Program-made: the position numbers and the translations under genes
Shown: in pieces, positions 12,507-24,029 of the stretch
Layout: each line of letters opens with the position of its first letter
Numbering within the stretch: position 1 is the stretch's first letter
Source of the DNA: Puccinia triticina
Lineage: Eukaryota > Basidiomycota > Pucciniomycetes > Pucciniales > Pucciniaceae
Reading direction: 5' to 3'
DNA: 64,000 bases
NCBI RefSeq assembly: GCF_026914185.1
Contig: NC_070565.1
Coordinates: 4,464,001 to 4,528,000 of the forward strand
The notes under the pieces: generated by a model
Databases searched by the model: none
What the model was told of the DNA's origin: nothing
Seen by the model: only the letters and a program-made list of their open reading frames with translations

Positions 12507-12961
12507 GCTATTGGCAATGGTGGGCCAGCTACACTAACTGTAGCGTTAGCGTGGCGTATTGTAGCGGAATTCCGCTAAACGTTAGCGTAGTGTTAGCAGA
12601 ATTGCACCGCCTCCGCGCTAACGCAGTGCGCACAGGGTGCGCAGCTAATTTAGCTGTTAGCGTAGCGTTAGCACAGATGGGAGAAATTGCGCTAACGCTA
12701 CACAAAGAGCGCGCGCTACGCTGCGCTACAGGGCTTTTAGCGGTACAAAAGGCCTTTTTTTCCGCTAAAAGCGCTGTAGCGCAGCGACTGTAGCGGCGCA
12801 CTAACGCTAACAAAGGATTGGTGTGCTGTTAGCGCCGCTGAAAATTAGCGCAGCGTAGCGGCGCTAACGCTATCCAAAATTGGTGGGCGCTTTTTGCCGC
12901 TACGCTAACGCTTAGCGCTGAAATAGCGTAGTGTAGCGTAGCGGCCCACCATTGCTATTGG
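12507..12961. mobile_element. hAT-type MITE with 8-bp target duplication
   Basis: The element at 12515-12953 begins CAATGGTGGGCC and ends GGCCCACCATT, forming inverted ends. A perfect 8-bp direct repeat GCTATTGG flanks it at 12507-12514 and 12954-12961, the duplication size of hAT transposons. The interior is a dense mosaic of GCTAACGCT, TAGCG and CGCTA words that can fold extensively. There is no transposase frame. Confidence 0.8.
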
Positions 12962-15184
12962 AGAGTTCAGTTGTTGCTATGTTTGGCACCACCTGATCTC
13001 CCAAGGCTCCTAACACCCCAGATAGCAACCCAGGTGGCCCTTGATTTTGTTATTGTGGGAGCTAAATGTTGGATAGCACATGTGGTGGAGTTGGTCCCAG
13101 TTCAAAGTTCAAACTCAGAATTGAGTAAGGGAACATATCACAGACATGTTCATCACATCCCTAACTAAAAGCAAGCTACACAGAGCTCCACCCAAGACAA
13201 GCACAACACAACCCACAAGAAATACCAACCACATAGATAGAAAAATGAGGAGAGTACCATAAGAACATGAATCCAATGAAAATGAGAGTTGTGACCAAAC
13301 CACAGCCGCATCAAAAAGAACAGAGAGTAAAATAAACAACAATCATCAATATCCATCATACCATCTTGAATATTGAGCTCAACCTTTGAGTTGGATAATC
13401 TTGAGGCCTTATCTTGATATCCTTTCACTTGGATCTTGAGTCTTCATATGGATCTTCATGCTTATTTTTGATCTTGAACCATAGACTGTCTGTACTGTTT
13501 TGTGCACCACAATAGGATGAACATTGGAGGGAAAAAAATCAACCCGGTTTAGCAAACCCACAGGTGGGAGTCCCATTCAAGAAGTGTTGGAACTTCATCA
13601 TCTCTCAGTGTGGTATACAGAAGTCTGAAAAATCAAAAGTTTTTTCTCATACACATATTTACTCATCCCAGGTCTCAAGATACAACCAACTGGACATCAT
13701 AAATTCATTATAAGGATAAATTTACCCCTAGTCACCACTGGAAGCATCACCAGCACCCCATTAGTGGTTCACTACAGATAATTAGGGGCCACTTATGAAA
13801 CTAAAACTACAATTTTTTATTCAGAAGTTGTTTAGCTGTAGCCTAGCAGCCACTGCAACTAAAAAATAGTTTAGTGGCACAAACTATGCTAATTGAGCTG
13901 AAAACTAAGTGAAATTTAGTTTAGTTTTTGCACCCTTGATCTAGGTCTGATAGAGACTACTACACATAGTGTTCTTGTGAACCCCCTGCCTTGGGGGTAT
14001 CACAAGAAGGATTGCAAGCTCCCAGATGAACTCATATTTAGTCCCGCTCCTCCCCCGCCCCTCCCAGCTTGGCATAGATCATCTTTCCCAAGCTGTGGAA
14101 GTCAAACTCCCTTTCTCCCTTGTCATCTTCTTCCTCCCGTGTAGATAGTCTAACAGAGAGATTGTCTGGTATCACTTCCAAGCTAGCTCTTCAGCAATTC
14201 AAGCTACCACCTTTGGTTTGAGACTTCTGTCCTGCCTTGTTCTTTCCCAGGCCTCAGATCCGGTTAGTGAAGAGCCCCTGTTTTGGGCTCTTAAATATCT
14301 CTATCAAGGTCTTGCAACAACAATAAATAAATTTTGTTGTCAGAATTCTTGTGTAGTACAACAGAGGGGCAGTTCCTTCAAACCACACGTAAGATAATTA
14401 TTACTTAACTGCAAACTCTAGCAATATCTTACTTATTATTTCCCCTCAAAGAACTGCTACCCGTCCCAACAGAGTTCTCACACATCTTCCCTTGAAACAG
14501 AAAAAGATTACTCTTACCTCAAGCAAAAGGAGACAGAAAAGAAGTCGTGGATAATTTCTTCAGTGACCAGTTTCCTATTTGGTTGCCAATTCAAATGGGG
14601 GATGATTACTACAACTACATCTGTCAGCCTTAGAGTCAACTCAGCTGACCTAAAGTCTGCCTTTATCTACTTTTTACATGTGAATTACTTCATATCTTTT
14701 TCATCTTAAGAGATAACCTTGTTTTGACTTCATATTCTGTTTCCTCACGCAATTTTAACCCTAGTTACAACTTTCCAATTCTTTGTAACTATACTCCTTC
14801 CCTGAGTTATTGAGTTGTGGTGTGCATGCACAGTTGTGACGTGTCAGCGCTACCAGGCGCGCCAAACCACATGTACATATGTAAATTACATAATAAAACT
14901 GTGAAAATTTTCATAGTCAGGATCCCCCTTGCCTGAGGCGGATCTACAGACTTCAGCACACCAGAACCACACCCCAGATAACCCCAGGATCACCACCAAA
15001 GAGTTTACAACACTCCCAGTATACCTACACCAGGAAAATAAAATAGTCAGTTGATGACAGGTGAAATTACACCAGCTCCAGCCAGCTACCCACCATCTAT
15101 CCAATATCTATCCACTATCTACCCCAATCTCCCAACCATCTCCTCAACTTCCAAAATTTACCAAGGAGGTCCTGTTCAGTTTTT
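12962..15184. other. intergenic region
   Basis: No gene recognised. Around 14280-14480 there is a pair of inverted words (GGCAGTTCCTT and AAGAACTGCTACCC) resembling remains of an LTR or foldback element, but ends were not defined. Confidence 0.35.
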
Positions 15185-15755
15185 GATGAGCCCAACTGAT
15201 CCTCAGTTCTGTTCAGCTGATACTCAGCTTTGGCACCCAGTTCATACTCAGCTTTTCTGCCCAGCTCATACTCAGCTTTTTCGCGCAGCTTACTCTCAGA
15301 ATTGGAATAAAGCCTTTTGACCAGTCATTGCCCAGGTGATGCTCAGCTTTGTACTAGTCCTGGCGCAGCTGATGCTCAGCTTTGTACCAGTCCTTGCTCA
15401 GCCTTCTCCTAGTCCTGTCTGTCCCAGCTGATGCTCAGATTTGGCCCAGTCCTGGGCTCGCTGGCCAGCTGATGCTCAGCTTGCTGAGTATCAGCTGAGC
15501 CAGGCCAGGGAAAAATGTGGGAATCAGCTTGGACAGGACCAGAGCTGAAAATCAGCTAGGCTAGGGCCAAAGCTGAGCATCAGCTGAGCCATGGACAAGG
15601 CTGAGCATCAGCTGTGCCAGGGCCAAAGATGATCATCAGGTGGCCAGTTCCAAATCTGAGCATCAGCTGGGCCAGGGGAAAAACTGAGCATCAGCTGAGC
15701 AAGGGTAAAAGCTGAGCATCAGCTGAGCCAGGGCAAAAGCTGAGCATCATCTGGT
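15185..15755. repeat. mirror-image array of a CAGCTGATGCTCAGC unit
   Basis: The left half carries about eight units of the type CAGCTGATGCTCAGCTTTG on the + strand. From about 15481 the same unit continues in reverse complement (CTGAGCATCAGCTGAGCCAG) about nine times. The switch point is a compact palindrome around 15470-15500. The whole locus could fold into one long imperfect hairpin. Confidence 0.85.
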
Positions 15756-16678
15756 TTTTTCACATTGAGTGCTTTGATCCTGACACCTATCATGTGAGCC
15801 CTAGATGTGCTGGTGGAGAGGAGCAGCATTGGAGCAGTGTTGGAGCTGAAAACAAAGCTGTGTCATGTCACTTGCCATCAAGTGACTGCTTTTTTTTTTC
15901 CTGGTGCTACCGTCACAGGCGCCTAGGATATTGACAGTAAGTAACCTCTTTCACTGAACCTTGTTTATCACAGAGGTACAACTCTGTGTCTTGCTTGATC
16001 TACTCTTTTCTGCTGGCCTTTGCCTCTTCTTGATCACAGGGCTGTCCCTTCATATCTGCATTCTTTTTCTGTGGTTTTTGCAAGAAACAAACCACACAGG
16101 TTTCCCTTTAAAAAACCTTGAATATCCAGAAGGAAGCTAAAAAATTGTGGCTGGATTAAACTTATCTAATCCAGGATCCCTCCACGTTTCTTTGGTGAGA
16201 GGAGGCTGTAGCACTCTCTAGCACAGCTTGGCAGCACTCTTCTGAAGAGTTAGCATTGCCAGTGGATGTGCATTCCCACCAGAATAACCTTGAACATCTG
16301 CTTATCTTGATCCTGCTCAGTTTCTCTCTCTTTTTCTCTCTCTCTTTTTATATTTGTATTTTCTTTATCCAAAGAAATCCAAATATTTCCCCCCTTCTTT
16401 CTTGTGTCCTGAAGTCACTATAGAGACTCAGGCTCACACCATCTCCCTTTTGAGTGGCAACTTTTTTGATTTATTGAAAAGAACCCAACCTAAAGGGTAG
16501 GGGAAAAGCACCAAGATTATCTTAAAACATGTCTCATTCACCTGTGAGGGCAATCTGAAATTGTAACTAGTTCCCAGAGAGTTAGGATCAAAATTTCTAA
16601 AAAAATATTTGTCAGGCTATTGGTACAAAAGGTCCACTCAAATCAGCCCAGTGTCCCCCGCGCGGCTTGAATTCCCCT

Positions 16679-16937
16679 GTTGCATTTGTACAGGTTAAAT
16701 ATGAAGCCCGTCACTAGCCCCCCTGTAGAGACTGTAAAATGAAGATGTGTCTGGTGAGGGTCAAACTCACAACTTCAGCTATGCTGAGACACATACTAGA
16801 GTGCTGCCTTTACCAACTAGGCTACATATTTTGTGGCGGCCAGCTGGGTGGTTGGTTGCTAGTGCTCATGGGTTGATCAAACAGCTTGCAATACTGTGGT
16901 GATACATCATGGTAGCAGACTAACAGACAACTCAACA
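16679..16937 (-). mobile_element. possible second copia-like LTR
   Basis: The segment starts TGTTG and ends CTCAACA, and on the minus strand is preceded by CCAAGGGGG, a polypurine-like tract. It has the same arrangement as the LTR at 10170-10386. The left end is a guess, and a tRNA-like sequence lies inside, so this could instead be an unrelated segment. Confidence 0.3.
16745..16838 (-). other. tRNA-like sequence (tRNA-derived SINE or tRNA pseudogene)
   Basis: On the minus strand TAGCCTAGTTGGTAAAGGC is an almost textbook D-arm and A box. It is followed by GTGAGTTTGACCCTCAC, a perfect 5-bp T-stem with 7-base loop resembling a B box. The anticodon region is too long and the acceptor stem does not pair well, so I do not call a functional tRNA. 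Confidence 0.45.
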
Positions 16938-17367
16938 CCCCCTTGGACCTCTTGCATTTGCATCAGGCTTGAGGGGGTCAAATCCAGTCCCTTTTCACAC
17001 ATTCTTCATGGGCTGGGGGGTCAATCTGAGGCATTTATGTTTGGAGGATAAGCTTTTTTTACCTTTGCTCACTATTTTTTTGGAAATAAAAAACTTGTAA
17101 CAGATTGGAATATTGTTATAAGGGATTACCCTTTACATATTTTGTGCCACTTGGTTTTGGTTTTCTTTTTGAAGAATATCATAGGTGAAACCCTTGATCT
17201 AAATTTCCGCAAAAGTGTGGATTTACTGTAGCACTTCCTGCCAATTTAGCAAGTAGGCCATCTTCTCTTTTCTATTTTTTATCATAGAAACTGATTTTGC
17301 TCTCCTTTGAAAATACAAAGTAGCATTTAAATTGTATTTTAAACCAAAGAGAAGTCATCCACTACAC

Positions 17368-17507
17368 TGGATGACTTCCTGTTGAGATCTGCGGGCCTCC
17401 CAGAAGTGATCTAGAGCCCAAAAAGCTAGATTTACCTGTGGAAATCTGGACTTTTCAGGTCTAAACCAACGTCTGCAGGGGTCCCAGATTTCACGGGAAG
17501 TCATCCA
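17368..17507. mobile_element. short foldback MITE
   Basis: The ends are inverted copies beginning TGGATGACTTCC, with similarity continuing inward for about 30 bases. The element is 140 bp. An additional GAAGTCATCCA just outside the left end makes a local perfect hairpin at 17351-17378. No target duplication was identified. Confidence 0.6.
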
Positions 17508-18143
17508 CCTAGATTAGTAAAAATTAGGTGGAAAACTCCCAAAATTCTGCCAATTTTGGCCAGCAACTCCCAAAAAAAATTTCCCAGTGGATGTCAGGAA
17601 ACTGTTCAAGAAAAAGTCCCACCAGCATAAACAACTTTTGGGAGTTGTTTTCCTGTTGAAATATTGTTTCATTTCATGTCTTTTTTCTTTGCCTGTCTTG
17701 ACTTTCACATTTATTTAAGCGCCTTTGTTCTTTTCTATTCCATATGCACATTATACACCCACAGCTTCAACATCAATGTATTTAATATAAAAATCTTGTA
17801 TTTCCTATCATAGGAAACAAGGACATAGCCCCCAAATTTGAGGTTCCAGGGGATGTGAAAGTCACAGGATTTGAAAGACCCAAAGGAGGACTCACCTAAA
17901 GCTGCTTGAGCAAACTTGGGGGTATCAAATATGACCAAATCCACCATTATGTAATTGACTGGTTTGAAAAAACCCATCATTTTTAAAACATGCTGGTTCT
18001 TCTTCTACCCCATTTTATGATCCACTGGTGAAAAATTTCATTTTTGGCTAATTGACTGGTTTCTAATTGTGGATTTCTCATATTTGATACCCCCTAATAA
18101 TACAAAAAGAGCATCAACACCAGCATTTACATCATACAAACAG

Positions 18144-18330
18144 GGGGTTTCAAACATGGTGCAGGTCCTGTTTCAGGAACCCCCAATTCACAAAATCAGG
18201 GCACCTGCAGCACACCCACCCAATTTTACCCAAAAAACATACAGAAATAATTTGAAAATTCATTTCGCAGGAACTTTGTTTTCCTGAATTGGGGTTCCTA
18301 AACTGGTACCTGCACCATGTTTGAAACCCC
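18144..18330. mobile_element. foldback MITE, ~187 bp
   Basis: Inverted arms of about 60 bp begin GGGGTTTCAAACATGGTGCA on both strands. The arms cover nearly two thirds of the element. There is no coding capacity. Target duplication was not clear. Confidence 0.7.
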
Positions 18331-18498
18331 ACATGGAGACCAACACTGGTGTTACTTGCATGAAAAATAATTGTACAGGTTTGTTTGGCCCCCAGAGGCT
18401 ATTTTTTAGTTATACATATTGTGTTTTGATGAACTCTTGGACAAACAAGCAACTCAATGACTTAGATTTATGTCCTTACTGCTGCACAAAAGCACTTT

Positions 18499-19620
18499 TT
18501 GCCACCCACAGTGGCAAGTTGTCATATCACATGCCTTGCTGTGATCAAGCATTGGCAGGCGTCCCACCTCATCCGATCACAACCACGGCAGCCTTTGGTC
18601 TGCTTCTCTCAACACCTGCAGCCTTTGGTCCGCTTCTCTCAACAGCGGTGGCCTCACAAATACGCATCACACAATGGGTTTCCGGACACAAAGGTTCATG
18701 CCATCCAAATGGCCCTCAAGGGCCTGTCTTTTCCAGAAATTTGCCAGCTTATTGGATGTTTGATTTTGCGGCATTTGTTTGCTCAACGGCTGGATCTTTA
18801 CCAAGAAACTCGGTGTGTGATCAGGGACCCGGATTCATACAAAACACATGGCCGACCAGCGGCCCTCTCTCGAGACAAATGTGCCTTTATGATCAAGCTC
18901 GTACAACTTAAACCAGGCGTGTTTCTGCATGAGATTCAAGAGAAACTGTACGACTCAACCAAAGTCCTTCTCAGCACCACAGGAGTTCACCGTAACCTTG
19001 TCATAGGTTTGGCAATCACCCTGAAAAAACCTGAAACCAAAAACATTTGGAAATGTCTGGTCGCTAAATAAGCGTTCATGGAGCAGATGGCCTTTTATCC
19101 AGCCGAGTTCTTAGTGTCAACAGGTGTTTATATCCAACCAAACAGTCTTTTTTTGCTCCCAAAGCTGACAGTTTTTGATTGGTTGGCTGTCTAGATGAGA
19201 GTGCCTTCTGCAATAAGGACCTGCTCCAATCACTTGCCAGGTCGTCATAAGGTACCCCCTCGGAGCGACTCCATGTCAATCAGAATGTAGCCCAACTCAG
19301 CTTTCTCCCAGCGATATCAATTGAAGGACTGGTGACCCTCACAAAAACTTTTCAGACGTTCACAGGTCACCGATCCGAGTATTTTTTGGAATTTGACTTG
19401 GTGAGCCAATCAGTTGCCAGTATCATCAGAATTTCCACTGACTTTCCCCCGCTGAAAAGCTTCCTAGAATCAAATGCTACCCTGACATGAACCCTTTTGT
19501 TGTATGTGATAACGCTACCTACCATTGAGGCAAGCAAGCTCCAGCCTTGTGTGATGCTGCTGGCGTCCAACTCATGTATTGTTCATCATATTGTGAAACA
19601 AAAACAGTTCCCTGTGACAC
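18499..19620 (+). pseudogene. Tc1/mariner-type (DDE) transposase remnant
   Basis: The first 190 codons or so stay open and show a transposase N-terminal region: helix-turn-helix type sequence (IQMALKGLSFPEICQLIGC), RDPDSYKTHGRPAALSRDK, then FLHEIQEKLYDSTKVLLSTT and ITLKKPETKNIWKCLVAK. Frameshifts and stops follow from 19071. Further downstream the second catalytic aspartate motif is still visible as VVCDNATYH (about 19500-19525), followed in another frame by CDAAGVQLMYC. The order of motifs matches Tc1/mariner/IS630-like DDE transposases common in rust genomes. It is clearly non-functional. Terminal inverted repeats were not found. Confidence 0.7.
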
Positions 19621-20739
19621 TTCCAGATATCTTTTTTTTGCCAGATTGTGAGAGTTAAGTCCTGTCTGCGGTGGGCTGCGCCTACAGAGACTTATTTTTG
19701 CTTGAGAACAAGTCTTGGTATTCTGATGGACCAAGGAAGAGCAAAATCAATGATGAACTTGCCCCTCCTCATCTCGCTGCTCATCACCCTCCAGTCACTC
19801 TTTGTCAGGCTGTTATCCTTGAGTTGCTTGCCCTTTGCAAGCCTACTGAACAGCTTGGAAAGAGCAGAGTTGAGCCAGTAGCGGATCATTTTGGTGAATG
19901 TGCCAGTGCTCGATGTTGGAGAGGCACCCTGGAAGTGGGGTTTCCCTAGCAAAAAGATCAATCCTGTACTGCAACATTTTTGTCGCTGAGGCTTTGAGGG
20001 TCGGGTTTATTGGACGGTGGTGGAGGGCCGGATGCTAGTTGACTGCTCTGGGGCCGGCCGGGTGCACTTGACTACTGGCTACTCTGGCCGAGATGATTGT
20101 CAATGACAACATCATGGCCTTGGAGGGGTAAAAACCAAAGGACAGCAATTTGAACCTTGGGTGAAAATCCAGGAAAATCCTGCAGATCCGTCCAAGGATT
20201 CTTCAAAACACAATATGTAGATACATCATCAGTCCTTAGCCAACTGGTCCTTTAGTTTCAACACTTTCTGCCTCCTGCTCAAGAGCTTAATGCTCTGGTA
20301 CTTGCATCTTTGATCAAGCTGCAAGGTTTAAAGCTTGTCAACATTGTTGACCTTGGCAATCCTGCTGTCCCTATCTCTCTTGATTGTTATTTCTTCACTT
20401 CCCAATTTTGGGGAGTTGTTTTTCCAAGCCTCAAAACATAATCAGACCATGAAACATGGTGCGGCCAGAAAGGATTGAAAAACATCATTTTTTGAATCCT
20501 CTACTACCACGGGGTTGACATGCGCATAAGCCCTTCCTTCGGAGGGTCCCTGCGGGGGGGGGGGGGGCGGCGTCCCCCCTCCAATAGAGGGGTTAAGTTA
20601 GGAAGAAAAGGTACCACCTGACTTGACGATCGTTGCGGGCATCAACTCTCCCCCGGAGAGGTACATACAACGCCAATAACACTTTCCGGGGTTTTGCGCG
20701 AGAGGCGCCTGCCGCTGCAAGTTGGTGTATATGCGTGTA

Positions 20740-21525
20740 AGGTGGTTCAAGCTTACCGGAGACTTTAATTCTAAGTCTTTCAACCCACAACACTCTAGCT
20801 CACGTAGAGGCCGGATATTGCCCAATCAAAACATCATCCATCCTGCCGAGAAGGGAAATATCAGCGCTCTTGACACTCAGCTGAGCTCAGCAACTCATCA
20901 TCAAAACCTGACAAGCTCACTTGAAAGTTGAACTAGGTTGAACTCCATCCGATAAGCCTGTCTGAGACAGATACACACTGTACAATTTTCAGTCGCGTAC
21001 GGATAGGCATTAAGTGGCAATTTTGCTGATTGTTTCTTGTTTATCACATTCGTTCACCCGACATTTGCAAAACACCGAAGCTGACAGTTTTCATCCCCAG
21101 TACATACGGCCACTTTCCCTGCCCTCAAAACACCTCTGAAAATGCACATTGCTGTCTAACTAGTCAGTTCGTGCTCAGTGTTCGCTTCTCAGGGCTACGC
21201 TCAGCCGGAATTAGCAAACCGGCCGCCACTGGAGCAGGCTTCCCTCCCATCAAAGCCCTTCAATCGTCCGTTTCTTGAGCCTCCATACATACCGCACACA
21301 TTGGACAGTCCTGATTCTTGTCAGCCCAGCTACCATTCGCAATTCAAAATACCGCAGCCCCTATCAACCAAAACAAAGATACATAATCACACACACGCAT
21401 CCAGCGTGGTTTCGCCAATTCAACAGCCCCCGGCCCCACGTCCAAGCTCCTGTTTTCCCATCGTTCCTGTCGACCTGAGTCGCCCAATAAATAGTCTCGC
21501 ATCGCCGTATGCTCCAGAGTAACAC
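20740..21525 (+). CDS. possible exons of an unrecognised gene
   Basis: Two stretches look coding. At 20740-20930 the frame reads WFKLTGDFNSKSFNPQHSS and onward. At about 21160-21522 there is a proline/serine-rich frame with YAQPELANRPPLEQASLPSK and ends PINSLASPYAPE. Neither has an obvious ATG, and joining introns were not resolved. They could be exons of one gene or the upstream region of the gene at 21810. No family is recognised. Confidence 0.25.
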
Positions 21526-21809
21526 TGTACTCCTGTAGCCGCCTTCAACTTGGAAACCGCACGCATCTGACCTAATGTATGCAGGCATATTTAGTACTCG
21601 TATCTTGACGCCCATCTCGACCATGAGCGCTCCTCTGACTGACGATCCTTCCTACCCTTACAAATTCCCAACCTGCAGTACATAACCTGGTTGAAGTCAG
21701 AGAAGCAAATCGCGCCTACAACCATCACCATTCGTCCGCAATAAATCGTCTTTTTCTCTCTTGGACGACGATCCATCCACCAACACTTGTCTTCAGAGTC
21801 ATAAAACCG

Positions 21810-22610
21810 ATGGATCCGCAACTCTTGGTGAAAGAATTGGTTCAACAGAACAAACTACTAAAAGAGACCATCAGTCACTTTCCAATACTCACCACCGGAA
21901 AGGATGACGGCTACTGTTCGCCATCGTTTTCGACGTTTGGACGGGATGATAACCACTCAGAGACCGACTCGGCGCATTTGTTGAGCTCTCCGACCAGTTC
22001 GTCGGCCTCAGATCACACGGCGGCGATTGAGGTTTTACTGGACCTGTTGGATCGCCAGGAATCCAGACTCGACCTATTGGAGCAGCTCGGAAAATCGGTG
22101 CTGCTCGAGTCAAGTAACAACAGCATCCCCATCTTCCGCGGCCTGCGCGCAAACTCTTGCGACTCAAATCCACCTTCTCCCACAACATCTTCTTCATCAC
22201 CGGTATCGACAACCACAGAAGTCGACTCGGAGATCGACGTGAAGGAGTGGACCAAATTGGTCCTCAACCATCTGAATTGTCTCAAATCCTTAAACTCCTC
22301 CTCCACCACCAACTCCAAAGAAGTGATCAGGTTCATTTACAACAAGCTCGACCTTGAGCCTCTCAAGTTACTCAAGACTCTCCTGCACCGCAACCGAGTC
22401 TTGGTTCTCAAACAATTCCCATCTCAAGTTCCCCCAAAGTTCCGCTTCAACAAGGACCTCAACGAGCCCACCATTATCCCCGACGATGACCTCCTTTTCG
22501 AATTCCCCTTCAAGCTTTATCTCTTGCGGTACCCCAACGCGTTATTGAATCTTCTCAACTCGAAATTTAGCTCTCAAGTAAAGCAAGACGATCTTCTTAG
22601 TCAATCGTAA
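21810..22610 (+). CDS. uncharacterised single-exon protein (266 aa)
   Basis: An uninterrupted ATG-to-stop frame of 266 codons begins MDPQLLVKELVQQNKLLKET, a likely short coiled coil. A serine/threonine-rich linker follows, then AIEVLLDLLDRQESRLDLLE, another leucine-rich helix. The C-terminal half (EVIRFIYNKLDLEPLKLLKT and beyond) is predicted helical with hydrophobic periodicity. A TATA-like AATAAATA lies near 21487. There is no signal peptide or catalytic motif. I do not recognise the family. Codon usage and amino-acid composition look like a real fungal protein. A small adapter or regulatory protein is one guess, without support beyond the helices. Confidence 0.65.
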   Translation: MDPQLLVKELVQQNKLLKETISHFPILTTGKDDGYCSPSFSTFGRDDNHSETDSAHLLSSPTSSSASDHTAAIEVLLDLLDRQESRLDLLEQLGKSVLLESSNNSIPIFRGLRANSCDSNPPSPTTSSSSPVSTTTEVDSEIDVKEWTKLVLNHLNCLKSLNSSSTTNSKEVIRFIYNKLDLEPLKLLKTLLHRNRVLVLKQFPSQVPPKFRFNKDLNEPTIIPDDDLLFEFPFKLYLLRYPNALLNLLNSKFSSQVKQDDLLSQS

Positions 22611-23371
22611 AATTATCCTTCCCTCAGCGTGAAGACACCCCGTTTCTTCTCTTTTCTCCCGTTCAATGAACAAACAAAATGTTTGAGGAGATTTTACTTT
22701 ATCCAACCATGTCTTAACAGCTCGCGAAAGAAATAATCCATCGTATCAGTGTATTCTTACTTAATCAACACCACATTTCCGGTAAAAAGTAATAAGTAGT
22801 AAATAATAGGCATCTCAATAGTTAACCAACGAAAAATCTAGTAAAGTGTTTTACTGTAACTATTCTTGCAGTCCCCCCCCCCCTCCCCTTCATTTATTTT
22901 TATTCTTGAGTCCTTCTTCGAGTTGTTTATTGTCGATTGATTAAATAGTCGTTTATTTATTAACTGAAATCAATGTCTGAAGACCTTGTTATTTTGAAAG
23001 CAGCATGAGTCATTTCCCTTCTGTACAGGTCCTTGCCCCTAATTTATGACTGGGGGTAAGCCTATAGAACAGCCACAAACATCTGGTGGGGCACTGTACG
23101 AACCTACGGTTTAATTACACATCGGTCACAAGTCTCCTGTGGTGCGAATTCCATGAAGCTGGGTTGGTGTACCATCCAATTCCGATGAGTCGTGAGCCAA
23201 TCTAAGCGCATTGTTTGAACAAGATTCTCTTGAAACAAGATATCTTTATATTCCCCCTGACAACCTTTGCAAGCTTCGCGACAGCACGCTCTCCTGTCTC
23301 GGTGTTGGAAAACTTGGGCCAAAGATTGCCCTCCCTGGGAGCAAAACTGGGCCGCCACGCTAAACAATTAG
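22611..23371. other. intergenic region
   Basis: No gene recognised. There is a C-rich homopolymer near 22873 and AT-rich sequence downstream of the preceding gene. Confidence 0.4.
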
Positions 23372-24029
23372 TACACCCGGGGAGTCCATCCACGGGGAAA
23401 TCACGCGGAATCCACGAGGACTCCACGTGGTAGCCGCGCGCGAGGTCGGACCAGCGGATGCTGGTCCACACGTTCACGTGACCTCCACCAAGTGGATCAC
23501 GGGGGCACCTCGTGATGGCCCCGAGGATTCCACGGTATGAAGGCACGGAATCTGCACGATACAGTCCGGCGGTGGGTCAGCTCTCACGTGTCGGTCCCGG
23601 GGCTCCAATCTCGGTATGAATTGCTAATAATGTTGACTAACCTGCACGATACAGTCCGGCGGTGGGTCAGCTCTCACGTGTTGGTCCCGGGGCTCCAATC
23701 TCGGTGAGGAAAGAGAAAGGATCCCGGGCACGTGAGGCCGGAACTATACGTGCGCGTCGGTGACAGTTAAGGTTGGTACCTGTCACCGACTGGGTTAGGA
23801 TCTATGTACATAATGGTGAAGTACATAGATGCTAAAGACAAGTTTTCGCATAAGTGTATACCCAAGCTCTAACACACGGATACTTACAGATGTGTACCCG
23901 TGGAATCCACGTGGCCACGTAGGCGTGGCTGAAAAATTTAGCGGGAGGAGCCCGACAAAAATTGTCATCATTGGGACTCGAACCCACTCCAAACACAGGG
24001 AGCCTGGGTGAGAGGGAGTGCTACACAAC
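23372..24029 (+). repeat. copy of the TACACCCGGGGAGTCC terminal module, with a 65-bp tandem duplication
   Basis: This stretch begins TACACCCGGGGAGTCC and is strongly similar to 25690-26000 and, inverted, to 29160-29470. It includes CCACGTGGATTCCACGGGTA-type words and a tRNA-like T-arm (GGGTTCGAGTCCC on the minus strand near 23975). Inside, a 65-bp sequence starting CTGCACGATACAGTCC is duplicated at about 23552-23616 and 23642-23706. Two perfect hairpins follow at 23756-23790 and 23800-23830. Confidence 0.75.
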
